37,129 nucleotides of DNA, taken from assembly GCF_001705035.1 (NCBI RefSeq), contig NZ_MCIG01000025.1:1-37129 (forward strand). The letters are read 5' to 3'. Origin of the DNA: Curtobacterium sp. UCD-KPL2560. Its GTDB lineage: Bacteria > Actinomycetota > Actinomycetes > Actinomycetales > Microbacteriaceae. Of the stretch, positions 1 through 8,893 are shown one piece after another. The translations under genes were made by a program, and so were the position numbers. Every line of letters begins with the position of its first letter. The stretch's first letter is position 1. The notes under the pieces are model-generated. The model was not told the DNA's origin. It saw only the letters and a program-made list of their open reading frames with translations, and made no database searches.

Positions 1-143
1 GCTGCGGACGGCGCGGTGTGCGGCACGGGCGGCGGGGGCGGCGGCACGGGCGGGACGCTCGGCCCCTGGCCACGGCTCGGCGGGACGGGTGTCGGTCGGG
101 CGTCGCCCATCGGCTCGGTCCCCTTCGGGTCACGGTCGGTCAT
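1..143 (-). CDS. 5' end of the gene after glgE, probably glgB (branching enzyme), partial
   Basis: An ATG at 143-141 overlaps the glgE stop codon by four bases (ATGA), and a strong Shine-Dalgarno GGAAGGA sits eight bases upstream inside glgE. The frame stays open to the window edge and gives 47 residues beginning MTDRDPKGTEPMGDARP, followed by a proline-rich stretch. That is a disordered N-terminal extension with no recognisable domain yet. In actinobacteria the gene translationally coupled to glgE is normally glgB, the 1,4-alpha-glucan branching enzyme, whose N-terminus varies. The glgB name is therefore inference from context only; the start and the overlap are seen directly. Confidence 0.6.
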   Translation of the reverse strand, partial: MTDRDPKGTEPMGDARPTPVPPSRGQGPSVPPVPPPPPPVPHTAPSA

Positions 144-2140
144 CGGTGCGGTCCTTCCACGACGAGCAGGTGCACGGGCTCCTGGAAGGCGTCCAGGCGG
201 ACGTAGTTCGACGAGCCCCAGACCCAGCGCTGACCGGTGACGACGTCGCGGACGTCGAACGCCTGCTCGGTCGGCAGGCCCAGGGCGGCCAGGTCGAGGT
301 GCACGGTCGTCTCGCGCGCGGAGTGCGGGTCGACGTTCGCCACGACGATCACGGTGTCGGCACGGCCGGACCGGATGAACTCGCCGGGCAGGTGCTTCGA
401 GTAGACGACGATCGCCGGGTCCTCGGCGCTGTGCACGTGCAGGTTGCGCAGCTGCCGCAGCGCCGGGTGCGCCTGGCGGAAGCGGTTGAGCATCGTCACG
501 TAGGGCGCGAGGCTCGCCCCCTCGGCCTCGGCGAGGGCGAAGTCGCGCGGCTTGTACTCGTACTTCTCGTTGTCGATGTTCTCCTCGGAGCCGGGACGGG
601 CGACGTCCTCGAAGAGCTCGTAGCCGGAGTACATGCCCCAGGTCGGCGCTCCGGTGGCCGCGAGGGCCGCGCGCACCTTGTAGCCCGCCCGACCGCCGAA
701 CTGCAGGTACTCGGTGAGGATGTCCGGCGTGTTCACGAAGAGGTTCGGGCGCAGGTAGGCGCTCGTCTCGTGGCTGAGCTCGTCGAAGTAGTCCTCGATC
801 TCCTCCTTGGTGTTGCGCCAGGTGAAGTACGAGTAGGACTGCTGGAACCCGACCTCGGCCAGGGCGCGCATCATCGCCGGGCGGGTGAACGCCTCGGCGA
901 GGAACACCGTGTCGGGGTGCTCGTCGCGGACCTCGCGGATGACGCGCTCCCAGAACCACAGCGGCTTGGTGTGCGGGTTGTCCACGCGGAAGATGCGGAT
1001 GCCGAAGGCCATCCAGTGGCGCAGCACGCGCAGCACCTCGGCGACGATCCCCTCGGGGTCGGAGTCGAACTGGATCGGGTAGATGTCCTGGTAGCGCTTC
1101 GGGGGGTTCTCGGCGGTCGCGATGGAGCCGTCGGCCCGGACCGTGAACCACTCCGGGTGCTGCTCGACCCAGGGGTGGTCGGGGGAGCACTGCAGCGCGA
1201 AGTCGAGCGCGACCTCCATGCCGGTGTTCTTCGCCGTCTCGACGAAGTCGCGGAAGTCGTCCTCGGTCCCGAGGTCCGGGTGGATCGCGTCGTGGCCCCC
1301 CTCGGGCGCCCCGATCGCCCACGGGCTGCCCGGGTCGTTCGGTCCCGGCGTCAGGGTGTTGTTCGGTCCCTTGCGCGCGGTCGTGCCGATCGGGTGGATC
1401 GGGGGGAGGTACACGACGTCGAAGCCCATGCGGGCGACCGCCGGCAGGCGACGGGCCGCGGTGCGGAAGTCCCCGCTCTTCCACGAGCCGTCGGCGTTCT
1501 TGCGGGCACCCTCGCTGCGGGGGAAGAACTCGTACCAGGCGCCGACGCCCGCACGGGTGCGCTCGACGTCGAGCAGCTGGGTGGGGGAGTGCGTGCGGAG
1601 CGAGGTCAGGGGGCTGTCCTCGACCTCGCCGGTGATCCGGGCGTCGTCGACGGCCGCCAGGCGTTCCGTCGGCTCGAGGGCGGTGTCGCGCACCTGCTCG
1701 GCGGCGCGGACGGCCGCGGTCGAGTCGGTCTCGGCGGCGAGGCGGTCGAGCAGGGCTGCGCCGTCGAGCAGCGTCGCCTCGGTGTCGACGCCCGCGGCGA
1801 TCTTCAACCGCGCGGCGTGCAGCCAGGTGGCCCAGTCGTCGGAGTAGGACTCGACGTGCCACGTCCACACCCCGGTGTGGTCGACCTGCACGGTCGCCTC
1901 GTACCGGTCGGTCCCGGCGGCGACGAGCGTCATCGGGACGGTGCGGGTGCCGCCGTCGGGTCGTTCGAGGACCAGGTCGGCACCGATCACGCCGTGGCCC
2001 TCGCGGAAGACGGTCGCACCGAACGTGATCACCTCGCCGTCGAAGGCCTTCGACGGGAACCCGTTCGGGGTCGTCGGAGCGAGCTGGGTGATCGGGATGC
2101 GCCCGATCTTCGGTCGGCGGGGTCGGTCTGCAGTGGCCAC
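140..2140 (-). CDS. glgE: GlgE, alpha-1,4-glucan:maltose-1-phosphate maltosyltransferase
   Basis: Transfers maltosyl units from maltose-1-phosphate to the non-reducing end of alpha-1,4-glucan in the cytoplasm (trehalose-to-glycogen route). The 666-residue protein has the family's usual length. An N-terminal beta-rich domain (about 1-115) precedes a GH13_3 barrel. The nucleophile is D387 in FRVDNPHTKP and the acid/base is E416 in FLAEAFTRP; both are offset by seven from the Streptomyces coelicolor pair D394/E423. The start is a GTG with no convincing Shine-Dalgarno; a TAGCGT box lies seven bases upstream, so the transcript is probably leaderless. The 3' end overlaps the next gene (glgB-like) by ATGA, so they form an operon. 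glgX lies upstream on the same strand, separated by a strong palindrome. Confidence 0.95.
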   Translation of the reverse strand: MATADRPRRPKIGRIPITQLAPTTPNGFPSKAFDGEVITFGATVFREGHGVIGADLVLERPDGGTRTVPMTLVAAGTDRYEATVQVDHTGVWTWHVESYSDDWATWLHAARLKIAAGVDTEATLLDGAALLDRLAAETDSTAAVRAAEQVRDTALEPTERLAAVDDARITGEVEDSPLTSLRTHSPTQLLDVERTRAGVGAWYEFFPRSEGARKNADGSWKSGDFRTAARRLPAVARMGFDVVYLPPIHPIGTTARKGPNNTLTPGPNDPGSPWAIGAPEGGHDAIHPDLGTEDDFRDFVETAKNTGMEVALDFALQCSPDHPWVEQHPEWFTVRADGSIATAENPPKRYQDIYPIQFDSDPEGIVAEVLRVLRHWMAFGIRIFRVDNPHTKPLWFWERVIREVRDEHPDTVFLAEAFTRPAMMRALAEVGFQQSYSYFTWRNTKEEIEDYFDELSHETSAYLRPNLFVNTPDILTEYLQFGGRAGYKVRAALAATGAPTWGMYSGYELFEDVARPGSEENIDNEKYEYKPRDFALAEAEGASLAPYVTMLNRFRQAHPALRQLRNLHVHSAEDPAIVVYSKHLPGEFIRSGRADTVIVVANVDPHSARETTVHLDLAALGLPTEQAFDVRDVVTGQRWVWGSSNYVRLDAFQEPVHLLVVEGPHR

Positions 2141-2147
2141 GGAGCCG

Positions 2148-2153
2148 ACGCTA
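2148..2153 (-). promoter_or_regulatory. glgE -10 box (TAGCGT), probably leaderless
   Basis: TAGCGT on the minus strand ends seven bases before the GTG start of glgE, so transcription would begin at or next to the start codon. No recognisable TTGACA-like -35 is present at 17 bases. The same arrangement recurs at many genes in this window, which supports the call. Confidence 0.5.
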
Positions 2154-2247
2154 CCCGGCTGGCGGACCGGCGTTCCCCGGAAGACGCGCTCTGTGCACGA
2201 CCGGGCGCGCCGCGCCCTCTGTGGAGGAAGCGCGCGGACGCGACCAC

Positions 2248-2301
2248 GGGGGCGGACGGGAGGCCCGTGGCGGGCCCGCCACGGGCCTCCCGTCCGCCCC
2301 C
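2248..2301. terminator. 54-bp perfect palindrome between glgX and glgE
   Basis: Two 27-base arms meet at a central GGGCCC with no mismatch; the outer arm begins GGGGGCGGACGGGAGGC. It lies 70 bases after the glgX stop and about 95 bases before the glgE promoter, on the same strand. It therefore probably ends glgX transcription and insulates glgE. There is no T-tract, which is usual for high-GC actinobacterial terminators. The arms contain the CGGGAGGC...GCCTCCCG core shared with 16577-16630 and 32116-32149. Apart from this and the glgE promoter the 231-base gap appears empty. Confidence 0.7.
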
Positions 2302-2371
2302 TGGGCGGCCGCCGGCCGACAGGCCGGACCAGGGCGCCCGATGCCCGACCCGAGCCGGGCGGACGTGCGCC

Positions 2372-4453
2372 CTACGCGACCTCGAACACGTGGATGCCCG
2401 GCCCGTACGCGGTGAAGACCTGTCCCGCCGGCCGCAGCCGCTCGTGGTCGCGGTGCTTCTCGCTCGACCAGGCGAGGCGGTACCCGAGGACGTCCTCGCG
2501 GACCGGCAGCGTCAGGTCCCGGGTCCGTCCGCTGCCGTGCACCACGACGAGCACCCGGTCGGACGGCTCGTGCTCGGGCGTCGACTCGGCGTAGTACTGC
2601 ACCGCACGGTGGATCGGTTGGTCCCAGCCCTCCGGGGTCATCGGACGACCGTCGGGGCCGTACCAGGACATCCGGGTCGCGCCGGGCGTCTCCTGCCCCT
2701 CGACCCCGAACCGCGTGGGACGGAGCGCGGGGTGCGCGGCACGCAGACGCGCCAGTGCGGCGACGACCTCGGTCATCGACTCGGCGTCCTCGTCGTCCGA
2801 CCAGTCGACGGGGGTCAGGTCACCGGAGACGACGTACGCGTTGTTGTTGCCGTGCTGGGTGCGGCTGCGGTCGTCGCCGGCCGTGAGCATCGGCACGCCC
2901 GCGGCGAGCATGAGGGTGCCCACGAGGTTCCGCATCGAGCGGCCCCGGGCGGCGCGGACGCCACGGTCGGCGGTGTCGCCCTCGATCCCGTGGTTGAACG
3001 AGCGGTTGTCGTCGGAGCCGTCGCGGCCGTCCTCGCCGTTCGCCTCGTTGTGCTTGCGGTCGTGCGACACCAGGTCGAGCAGGGTGAAGCCGTCGTGCGC
3101 CGTGACGAAGTTGACGCTCGCGAGCGGACCACGCTCCGGGCCGAACAGGTGCCGGGACCCCGTGAGCACCCCGGCGAGCGCGCCGATGCCCGCCCGCGGG
3201 GCACCTTTGCGGCGCTCCTCGGCGATGTCGCCCAACCAGAACTGCCGGACCGTGTCACGGAAGCCGTCGTTCCACTCGCTCGTCCGCGCGCCGAACGCAC
3301 CGGTGCGCCAGCCGTCCGGGCCGACGTCCCACGGCTCGGCGACGACGAGCACGTCCTGCAGGTCGGGGTGCCGCCGGATCCGTTCGAGCAGCGGGTGGTC
3401 CGGGTCGAAGACGTGCTGCGCGTCACGGGCGAGCGCCGCCATCAGGTCGAAGCGGAAGCCGTCGACCTGCACCTCGCGCGCCCAGTACCGCAGGCTGTCG
3501 ACCACGAGGTCGGCGGTCGCGCCCACCGAGGTGTCGAGGGTGTTGCCGCAGCCCGTCGTGTCGTGGTGGCTGCTGCCGTCCTCGGTCCACCGGTAGTGGC
3601 GCGGACCGTCGATCCCGCGGAGCGACGTGGTCGGACCGCCGACGCCCTCCTCGGCGGTGTGGTTGTAGACGACGTCGAGCACGACCTGGATCCCGGCCTC
3701 GTGGAGCAGCCGGACCATGCCCTTGAACTCGCGCAGGACCGCCGAGGCGCCGGCCGCCCGGGCGTCGGCGGAGGCGTGGGCGGCGTGCGGGGCGAAGAAG
3801 CCGAGCGAGTTGTAGCCCCAGGCGTTCTCGCGGCCGGCGGCACGGAGCCACCCCTCGGTGTCGAAGGCGTGCACGGGGAGCAGCTCGAGGGTCGTCACGC
3901 CGATGCGGTGCAGGTGCGCGATCGTGCTCGGGTGCGCGACCCCGGCGTAGGTCCCGCGCAGGTGTTCGGGGACGTGCGGGTTCGCGGCGGTGAGGGTGCG
4001 CACGTTCGCCTCGTACACGACGACCCGGTCGAGCGGCACGACCGGCTTGACGACGCCGCCCCAGTCGAAGGCGTCGTCGACGACCTCGGACGTCCAGCGC
4101 TGGCCGGTCGCCGCGTGCCGCCCGGTGCCGCCGACCCCGTCGGTCGGGTCCACCGGGACGATGCCGCGCGCGTACGGGTCGAGCAGCGGCCGGTTCGGGT
4201 CGAAGTCGTGCCGCGGCGCGGTCGGGCCGTCCGCCAGCAGGTGGTAGCGGTCGCCCGGCACCACGCCGGGCGTCGGGGCGGACCACCGGTCGCTGCCGTC
4301 GGCGCGCTCGAGTGTGAAGCGCACCGGTTCCGCGCCACCGGTGCGCTGCACCACGAGGGTGACGGAGGTCGCCGAGGCGGACCGGACCGAGAACCGCGGT
4401 CCGTCGTCGCCGAGGCGGAAGCCGGGGGTCTCGTCGGTCGCGGTCTCGTGCAC
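2372..4453 (-). CDS. glgX: GlgX, glycogen debranching enzyme (GH13 isoamylase type)
   Basis: Hydrolyses alpha-1,6 branch linkages in glycogen, preferring short outer chains. The 693-residue protein has an N-terminal CBM48-like domain (about 10-135) and a GH13_11 barrel. Family signatures are clear: WGYNSLGFFAP at 212, VVYNHTAE at 261, GCGNTLD at 301, nucleophile D336 in GFRFD, acid/base E373 in VVAEPWD, and TAHDGFTLLDLVSH near 455. The AGDE motif before RTQ.GNNNAY reads AGDDRSRTQ here, a small variation. The GTG start follows a TACCCT box by seven bases, suggesting a leaderless mRNA. It is divergent from the cysteine desulfurase gene and followed by a strong palindrome. Confidence 0.93.
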   Translation of the reverse strand: MHETATDETPGFRLGDDGPRFSVRSASATSVTLVVQRTGGAEPVRFTLERADGSDRWSAPTPGVVPGDRYHLLADGPTAPRHDFDPNRPLLDPYARGIVPVDPTDGVGGTGRHAATGQRWTSEVVDDAFDWGGVVKPVVPLDRVVVYEANVRTLTAANPHVPEHLRGTYAGVAHPSTIAHLHRIGVTTLELLPVHAFDTEGWLRAAGRENAWGYNSLGFFAPHAAHASADARAAGASAVLREFKGMVRLLHEAGIQVVLDVVYNHTAEEGVGGPTTSLRGIDGPRHYRWTEDGSSHHDTTGCGNTLDTSVGATADLVVDSLRYWAREVQVDGFRFDLMAALARDAQHVFDPDHPLLERIRRHPDLQDVLVVAEPWDVGPDGWRTGAFGARTSEWNDGFRDTVRQFWLGDIAEERRKGAPRAGIGALAGVLTGSRHLFGPERGPLASVNFVTAHDGFTLLDLVSHDRKHNEANGEDGRDGSDDNRSFNHGIEGDTADRGVRAARGRSMRNLVGTLMLAAGVPMLTAGDDRSRTQHGNNNAYVVSGDLTPVDWSDDEDAESMTEVVAALARLRAAHPALRPTRFGVEGQETPGATRMSWYGPDGRPMTPEGWDQPIHRAVQYYAESTPEHEPSDRVLVVVHGSGRTRDLTLPVREDVLGYRLAWSSEKHRDHERLRPAGQVFTAYGPGIHVFEVA

Positions 4454-4460
4454 GGCACCC

Positions 4461-4486
4461 AGGGTACGAGGCCGCGCGGGTATCCT
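4461..4486. promoter_or_regulatory. Divergent promoters for glgX (minus) and the cysteine desulfurase (plus)
   Basis: Minus strand: TACCCT (4466-4461) lies seven bases before the glgX GTG. Plus strand: TATCCT (4481-4486) lies 26 bases before the cysteine desulfurase ATG, which also has a Shine-Dalgarno AGGGGG at 4501-4506. The two -10 boxes are only 14 bases apart back to back, so polymerases bound to them would compete. Confidence 0.55.
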
Positions 4487-4512
4487 GGAACCGCTCGACC
4501 AGGGGGTGCCCG

Positions 4513-5724
4513 ATGCCCGAGAAGAACGACCGGCCAGACCAGCCAGACCGGCCCGACCGTGCGCCGGTCTACCTCGACCACGCCGCGACCACGCCGATGC
4601 TGCCCGAGGCGCTCGCCGCCTTCACGGCCGCGCTCGGCACCGTCGGCAACCCGTCGTCGATCCACAGCGCGGGCCAGCGCGCGAAGATGCTGCTCGAGGA
4701 CGGCCGCGCGGCCGTCGCCCGCTCGCTCGACGCCGAGCCCGTCGAGGTCGTCTTCACCTCCGGCGGCACCGAGAGCATCAACCTCGCCGTCAAGGGCATG
4801 TACTGGGCACGTCAGCAGGACCGCCCCCGTCCGCGCATCGTCGTCCCCGCCGGCGAGCACCACGCGACGGTCGACACCGTCGAGTGGCTCGAGCGACACG
4901 AGGGCGCGGTCGTCGACGTGGTCCCGTTGGACGCGCAGGGTCGCGTCGACCTCGCCGGCCTGGAGGCGCGACTCGCCGCCGCCGACGACGTCGCGCTGGT
5001 CACGTTCCTGTGGGCGAACAACGAGGTGGGCACCCTGCAGCCGGTGGACCGGATCGTCGCGCTCGCGCACGCCGCCGGCGTGCCCGTGCACAGCGACGCG
5101 GTCGCCGCCTACGGGCAGGTCCCGGTGTCGTTCCGCGCGTCCGGCCTCGACGCGCTGAGCGTCTCCGCGCACAAGGTCGGGGGACCGGTCGGCATCGGGG
5201 CGCTCGTGCTCGGCCGCGGCTCGACCGTCGAACCGCTCATCCACGGCGGTGGCCAGCAGCGCCAGGTGCGCAGCGGGACGCAGGACGCGCCGTCGGCCGC
5301 CGCGTTCGGCGTCGCGGCGGGGACCCCGCACGCCGACGTCACCGCGCTGCGGGACCGACTCGTCGCCGGGGTGGTGGCTGCGGTGCCCTCGGCGGTGCTC
5401 ATGGGCGACCCGGTGGACCGGCTGCCGGGCAACGCGCACTTCACGTTCCCCGGGTGCGAGGGCGACTCGCTGCTGTTCCTCCTCGATGCCGCCGGGGTCG
5501 CCGTGTCCACCGGGTCCGCCTGCCAGGCCGGCGTGCCCGAGGCGTCGCACGTGCTCCTCGCGATGGGCCTCGACGAGCAGGACGCGCGCGGGGCACTGCG
5601 GATCACGCTCGGGCACACCTCGACCGAGGCCGACGTCGACGCGTTCCTCGCGGCGCTGCCGGACGCGGTCGCGCGGGCCGGTGCTGCCGGGATGGCGTCG
5701 CGCGCGCCGCTCCTCGGCCGCTGA
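4513..5724 (+). CDS. Cysteine desulfurase, class V aminotransferase (NifS/IscS group)
   Basis: PLP enzyme that takes sulfur from L-cysteine as an enzyme-bound persulfide for Fe-S clusters or tRNA thiolation. The 403 residues match the IscS/NifS layout: YLDHAATTP at 20, SGGTESIN at 83, a histidine pair at 116-117 (GEHHATV), PLP lysine K221 in SAHKVGGP, and persulfide cysteine C337 in STGSACQAG. The segment D-A-V-A at 195-198 has Ala where IscS and NifS usually have a Gln (DAxQ) that contacts the cofactor ring. In many actinobacteria this gene is followed by mnmA; here prfB follows, so the sulfur acceptor is not shown by context. Start chosen by AGGGGG six bases upstream of the ATG. Confidence 0.88.
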   Translation: MPEKNDRPDQPDRPDRAPVYLDHAATTPMLPEALAAFTAALGTVGNPSSIHSAGQRAKMLLEDGRAAVARSLDAEPVEVVFTSGGTESINLAVKGMYWARQQDRPRPRIVVPAGEHHATVDTVEWLERHEGAVVDVVPLDAQGRVDLAGLEARLAAADDVALVTFLWANNEVGTLQPVDRIVALAHAAGVPVHSDAVAAYGQVPVSFRASGLDALSVSAHKVGGPVGIGALVLGRGSTVEPLIHGGGQQRQVRSGTQDAPSAAAFGVAAGTPHADVTALRDRLVAGVVAAVPSAVLMGDPVDRLPGNAHFTFPGCEGDSLLFLLDAAGVAVSTGSACQAGVPEASHVLLAMGLDEQDARGALRITLGHTSTEADVDAFLAALPDAVARAGAAGMASRAPLLGR

Positions 5725-5734
5725 TCCGCCGCGC

Positions 5735-5760
5735 CGTGCGCGGCTGCTCGGCCGCGCACG
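5735..5760 (+). terminator. Hairpin after the cysteine desulfurase gene
   Basis: Nine-base perfect arms CGTGCGCGG and CCGCGCACG flank an eight-base loop, starting 11 bases after the stop codon. There is no T-tract. It is followed at 5765-5777 by GGAGGCGGCCTCC, a minimal version of the GGAGGC...GCCTCC palindrome family in this window. Confidence 0.45.
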
Positions 5761-5854
5761 CTCGGGAGGCGGCCTCCGTCCTCCACAGCCGCCGCGGAGC
5801 GGGCGCCAGTCCACAGGCGGAGGTGGGGCGGGCCTCCGGGCCGGTGCGCACCGG

Positions 5855-5860
5855 TAGGAT
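5855..5860 (+). promoter_or_regulatory. prfB -10 box (TAGGAT), probably leaderless
   Basis: TAGGAT ends eight bases before the prfB ATG, and no Shine-Dalgarno is visible in that gap (CGGGCACC). Transcription would start at or within two bases of the ATG. Confidence 0.55.
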
Positions 5861-5868
5861 CGGGCACC

Positions 5869-6978
5869 ATGGTCGAACTGGACTTCTCCGAGCAGCTCTC
5901 CTCCCTCCGCGAGACGTTCGGCAACATCCGCTCGGTGGTCGACGTCGACCGCCTGCAGCAGGAGATCGCCGAACTCAGCGAGCAGGCGGGCGCCCCCGAC
6001 CTGTGGGACGACGTCGAGCACGCGCAGCAGGTGACGAGTGCGCTGTCCCACCGCCAGGCGGCACTGCGCAAGATCACCGACACCGAGCAGCGCATCGACG
6101 ACCTCGAGGTCCTGGTCGAGATGGCGAACGAGGCCGACGACGAGGAGTCCGCGGTCGAGGCCCAGGCCGAGCTCAAGGCGATCCAGAAGACCATGGGCGA
6201 CCTCGAGGTGCAGACCCTCCTCGACGGCGAGTACGACGACCGTCCGGCGGTCATCACGATCCGTGCCGGGGCGGGTGGTGTCGACGCCGCCGACTTCGCC
6301 GAGATGCTCCTGCGCATGTACCTCCGGTACGCCGAGCAGCACGGCTACAAGACCACCGTGATGGACACCTCCTACGCCGAGGAAGCCGGGATCAAGTCCG
6401 CCACGTTCGAGGTCGACGCGCCGCACGCCTTCGGCACCCTGTCCGTCGAGGCCGGCACGCACCGCCTCGTGCGGATGTCGCCGTTCGGCGCGGCCGGCAA
6501 GCGCCAGACGTCGTTCGCCGCGGTCGAGGTCATCCCGCTCATGCCCGAGACCGAGGTCATCGACATCCCCGAGAACGACATCCGGGTCGACGTCTTCCGG
6601 TCCTCCGGCCCCGGTGGGCAGTCGGTCAACACGACCGACTCCGCGGTCCGCCTGACCCACATCCCGACCGGCACCGTCGTCTCGATGCAGAACGAGAAGT
6701 CGCAGATCCAGAACCGCGCCGCGGCCATGCGGGTCCTGCAGTCGCGCCTGCTGCTCCTGAAGAAGGAGGAGGAGAACGCGAAGAAGAAGGAGCTCGCCGG
6801 CAACATCACGGCGAGCTGGGGCGACCAGATCCGCTCCTACGTGCTGGCGCCGTACCAGATGGTCAAGGACCTCCGGAGCGAGCACGAGGTCAACAACCCG
6901 TCCGCGGTCTTCGACGGCGACCTCGACGGCTTCATCAACGCGGGCATCCGCTGGCGCAAGCAGGGCGGCGATTCCTGA
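5869..6978 (+). CDS. prfB: Peptide chain release factor 2
   Basis: RF2 reads UGA and UAA stop codons on the ribosome and triggers peptide release. The 369-residue protein carries the codon-reading tripeptide SPF at 204-206 and the catalytic GGQ at 249-251 in [10 protein letters not shown]. The N-terminal helical domain (about 1-110) is intact. The reading frame is continuous, so the programmed frameshift that autoregulates many bacterial prfB genes is absent. It is followed by ftsE, ftsX, smpB and ssrA, a common actinobacterial gene order; smpB and ssrA act in rescue of stalled ribosomes, so termination and rescue functions are clustered. Confidence 0.97.
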   Translation: MVELDFSEQLSSLRETFGNIRSVVDVDRLQQEIAELSEQAGAPDLWDDVEHAQQVTSALSHRQAALRKITDTEQRIDDLEVLVEMANEADDEESAVEAQAELKAIQKTMGDLEVQTLLDGEYDDRPAVITIRAGAGGVDAADFAEMLLRMYLRYAEQHGYKTTVMDTSYAEEAGIKSATFEVDAPHAFGTLSVEAGTHRLVRMSPFGAAGKRQTSFAAVEVIPLMPETEVIDIPENDIRVDVFRSSGPGGQSVNTTDSAVRLTHIPTGTVVSMQNEKSQIQNRAAAMRVLQSRLLLLKKEEENAKKKELAGNITASWGDQIRSYVLAPYQMVKDLRSEHEVNNPSAVFDGDLDGFINAGIRWRKQGGDS

Positions 6979-7013
6979 GCGTCCTCGTGGGGGAGCTGAG
7001 CCGCGCGCCTCGG

Positions 7014-7041
7014 TTGACTTCCGGTCCGGCCGACCTACCCT
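7014..7041 (+). promoter_or_regulatory. ftsEX promoter, TTGACT-16-TACCCT
   Basis: A good -35 box TTGACT (7014-7019) and a -10 box TACCCT (7036-7041) are separated by 16 bases. The ATG of ftsE begins nine bases after the -10, so the mRNA is leaderless or has a leader of only two or three bases. This is one of the clearest housekeeping promoters in the window. Confidence 0.7.
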
Positions 7042-7050
7042 GATCCGGTC

Positions 7051-7809
7051 ATGATCAAATTCGACCAGGTCACCAAGGTCTACTCGGGCAACCCGAGTCC
7101 GGCGCTCGACGACGTCTCCCTCGAGATCCTCAAGGGGGAGTTCGTCTTCCTCGTGGGCGCGTCCGGTTCCGGCAAGTCCAGCTTCCTGCGCCTCGTGCTC
7201 AAGGAGGAGAAGCCCTCGCGCGGGCAGATCCACGTGCTCGGCCAGCGGCTCGGTGCCCTGTCGTCGCGCAAGGTCCCGTACTTCCGGCGCAACCTCGGCG
7301 TCGTCTTCCAGGACTTCCGTCTCCTGCCGAACAAGAACGTCTTCGACAACGTCGCGTTCTCGCTGCAGGTGATCGGCAAGAGCAAGGGCTTCATCAGCGA
7401 GGCCGTGACGGACGTGCTCAAGCTCGTCGGCCTGGCCGGCAAGGCGACGCGCATGCCGCACGAGCTGTCCGGTGGTGAGCAGCAGCGCGTCGCGATCGCG
7501 CGCGCCGTCGTCAACAAGCCGGCGGTCCTGCTCGCCGACGAGCCCACCGGCAACCTCGACCCGACCACGTCGGCCGGGATCATGGCGCTCCTCGAACGCA
7601 TCAACCAGGGAGGCACCACCGTGCTCATGGCGACGCACGACGCCAGCATCGTGAACCAGATGCAGCGACGGGTCATCGAGCTGTCGAACGGCACGGTGCT
7701 GCGCGACGAGCAGTCGGGCGGGTACCAGACCCAGGCGGTCCCGGTCCAGCGCAGCGCCGCGGTGTCGAACACCACGGGCATCCAGACGATCCCGGGACTC
7801 ATCCGATGA
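7051..7809 (+). CDS. ftsE: FtsE, ATP-binding subunit of the FtsEX cell-division complex
   Basis: ABC-type ATPase that works with FtsX at the division site to drive peptidoglycan hydrolase activation from the cytoplasm. The 252 residues contain Walker A GASGSGKS (36-43), Q-loop VVFQDF (84-89), signature LSGGEQQR (139-146), Walker B VLLADEP (159-165) and the switch histidine in ATHD. The C-terminal tail (about 220-252) is longer than in E. coli FtsE, as is common in actinobacteria. Its stop codon overlaps the ftsX start (ATGA), giving coupled translation at a fixed ratio. Confidence 0.97.
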   Translation: MIKFDQVTKVYSGNPSPALDDVSLEILKGEFVFLVGASGSGKSSFLRLVLKEEKPSRGQIHVLGQRLGALSSRKVPYFRRNLGVVFQDFRLLPNKNVFDNVAFSLQVIGKSKGFISEAVTDVLKLVGLAGKATRMPHELSGGEQQRVAIARAVVNKPAVLLADEPTGNLDPTTSAGIMALLERINQGGTTVLMATHDASIVNQMQRRVIELSNGTVLRDEQSGGYQTQAVPVQRSAAVSNTTGIQTIPGLIR

Positions 7810-8720
7810 GGCTCGGGCTCGTCATGTCCGAGGTCGGCTCGGGCCTGCGGCGCAACGCGTCGATGGTCGTGTCGGTCGTCCTCGTGACCTTCATCTCACT
7901 GACCTTCGTCGGCACCGCGATCCTGCTGCAGATGCAGATCAACCAGATGAAGGGCTACTGGTACGACCGGGCCCAGGTGGCGGTCTACCTCTGCACCGAC
8001 ACCGACACCACGGGCAACTGCACGGGCGCCAAGGCGACCGACGACCAGCGCGAACAGGTGCAGGCACAGCTCGACTCGTCGACGCTCAAGCCCTACATCG
8101 AGAAGACCTACTACGAGGACCAGGACCAGGCGTTCACCCGGTTCAAGCAGCAGTTCAAGGACTCGCCCGCCACGGAGTTCGTCAAGCCCGAGTACCTCAA
8201 CGAGACCTTCTGGGTGAACCTGAAGAACCCGTCGCAGGCCGACGTCCTCGTCGAGAGCCTGTCGAAGGTCGCCGGCGTGCAGAGCGTGGTCGACCAGCGG
8301 GGCTACCTGCAGCCGATCTTCAACCTGCTCAACGCCTCGTCGTACACCGCGATCGGCATCGCCTCGCTCATGCTCGTCGCCGCGGTGCTGCTCATCGCGA
8401 CGACGATCCGGCTGTCGGCGTTCAGTCGACGGCGCGAGCTCGGGATCATGCGACTGGTGGGCGCGTCGAACCGCTTCATCCAGACACCGTTCGTGCTCGA
8501 GGGGGTGATCGCCGCCGCCATCGGGGCGGTCCTCGCCGGTGGTGCGATCACCGCGGTCGTCTGGTTCTTCGTGCGGAACTACCTGGCGCGACGGTTCTCC
8601 GGGACGGCGTTCATCGGCATGAGCGACGCTGCCGTGGTCGTCCCGGCGGTCATCGTCATCGGTGTCCTGCTCGCCGGGGTCTCAGCGTCCATCGCGATCC
8701 GACGGTACCTGCGCGTCTGA
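7806..8720 (+). CDS. ftsX: FtsX, membrane subunit of the FtsEX cell-division complex
   Basis: Integral membrane partner of FtsE that passes the ATPase signal to extracellular cell-wall hydrolases. The 304 residues have the FtsX topology: TM1 about 19-41, a large extracellular domain about 45-175, then TM2 about 181-202, TM3 about 230-256 and TM4 about 276-298. The cytoplasmic loop [14 protein letters not shown] (208-221) is the conserved coupling segment. The extracellular domain contains two cysteines (63 and 72) that could form a disulfide. The start overlaps the ftsE stop by four bases. Confidence 0.96.
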   Translation: MRLGLVMSEVGSGLRRNASMVVSVVLVTFISLTFVGTAILLQMQINQMKGYWYDRAQVAVYLCTDTDTTGNCTGAKATDDQREQVQAQLDSSTLKPYIEKTYYEDQDQAFTRFKQQFKDSPATEFVKPEYLNETFWVNLKNPSQADVLVESLSKVAGVQSVVDQRGYLQPIFNLLNASSYTAIGIASLMLVAAVLLIATTIRLSAFSRRRELGIMRLVGASNRFIQTPFVLEGVIAAAIGAVLAGGAITAVVWFFVRNYLARRFSGTAFIGMSDAAVVVPAVIVIGVLLAGVSASIAIRRYLRV

Positions 8721-8800
8721 TCCTCCTGCGGACACCCGGACGGGACCGACGCGCCAGGGCGGACACGCCCAGGAAGGTGCGCGGCCCCGTCCGTGTTCAC

Positions 8801-8887
8801 TAGGCTGTAGGGCTGCACACCGGCAGCGAGCAGAGCACGGCACCGGTCGTGCCGTCGGGACACCCCGGCAGCGACCGTTCGGAGGGA
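8801..8887 (+). promoter_or_regulatory. smpB -10 box and strong Shine-Dalgarno
   Basis: TAGGCT at 8801-8806 is a plausible -10 box (no good -35 is visible). It gives a leader of about 80 bases ending in GGAGGGAA at 8881-8888, six bases before the smpB ATG. This site decides the smpB start against an in-frame upstream ATG at 8849. Unlike several neighbours, smpB is clearly led by a ribosome binding site. Confidence 0.55.
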
Positions 8888-8893
8888 ACCACC

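Noticed and set aside
89-5158. A 1689-codon open frame on the plus strand across glgE and glgX
   Set aside because: It is a GC-rich shadow frame opposite genes with complete catalytic motifs; its translation has no domain and is rich in Arg, Val and Gly.
5869-5960. A programmed frameshift in prfB
   Set aside because: The frame is continuous from the ATG to the end of RF2 and there is no early in-frame TGA.
3895-7638. A 1247-codon open frame on the minus strand opposite the cysteine desulfurase, prfB and ftsE
   Set aside because: The plus-strand genes have full family signatures; the minus frame shows none.
8849-8893. Upstream ATG that would lengthen SmpB by 15 residues
   Set aside because: The ATG at 8894 has GGAGGGAA at ideal distance and matches the usual SmpB start; the extra residues do not resemble the family.
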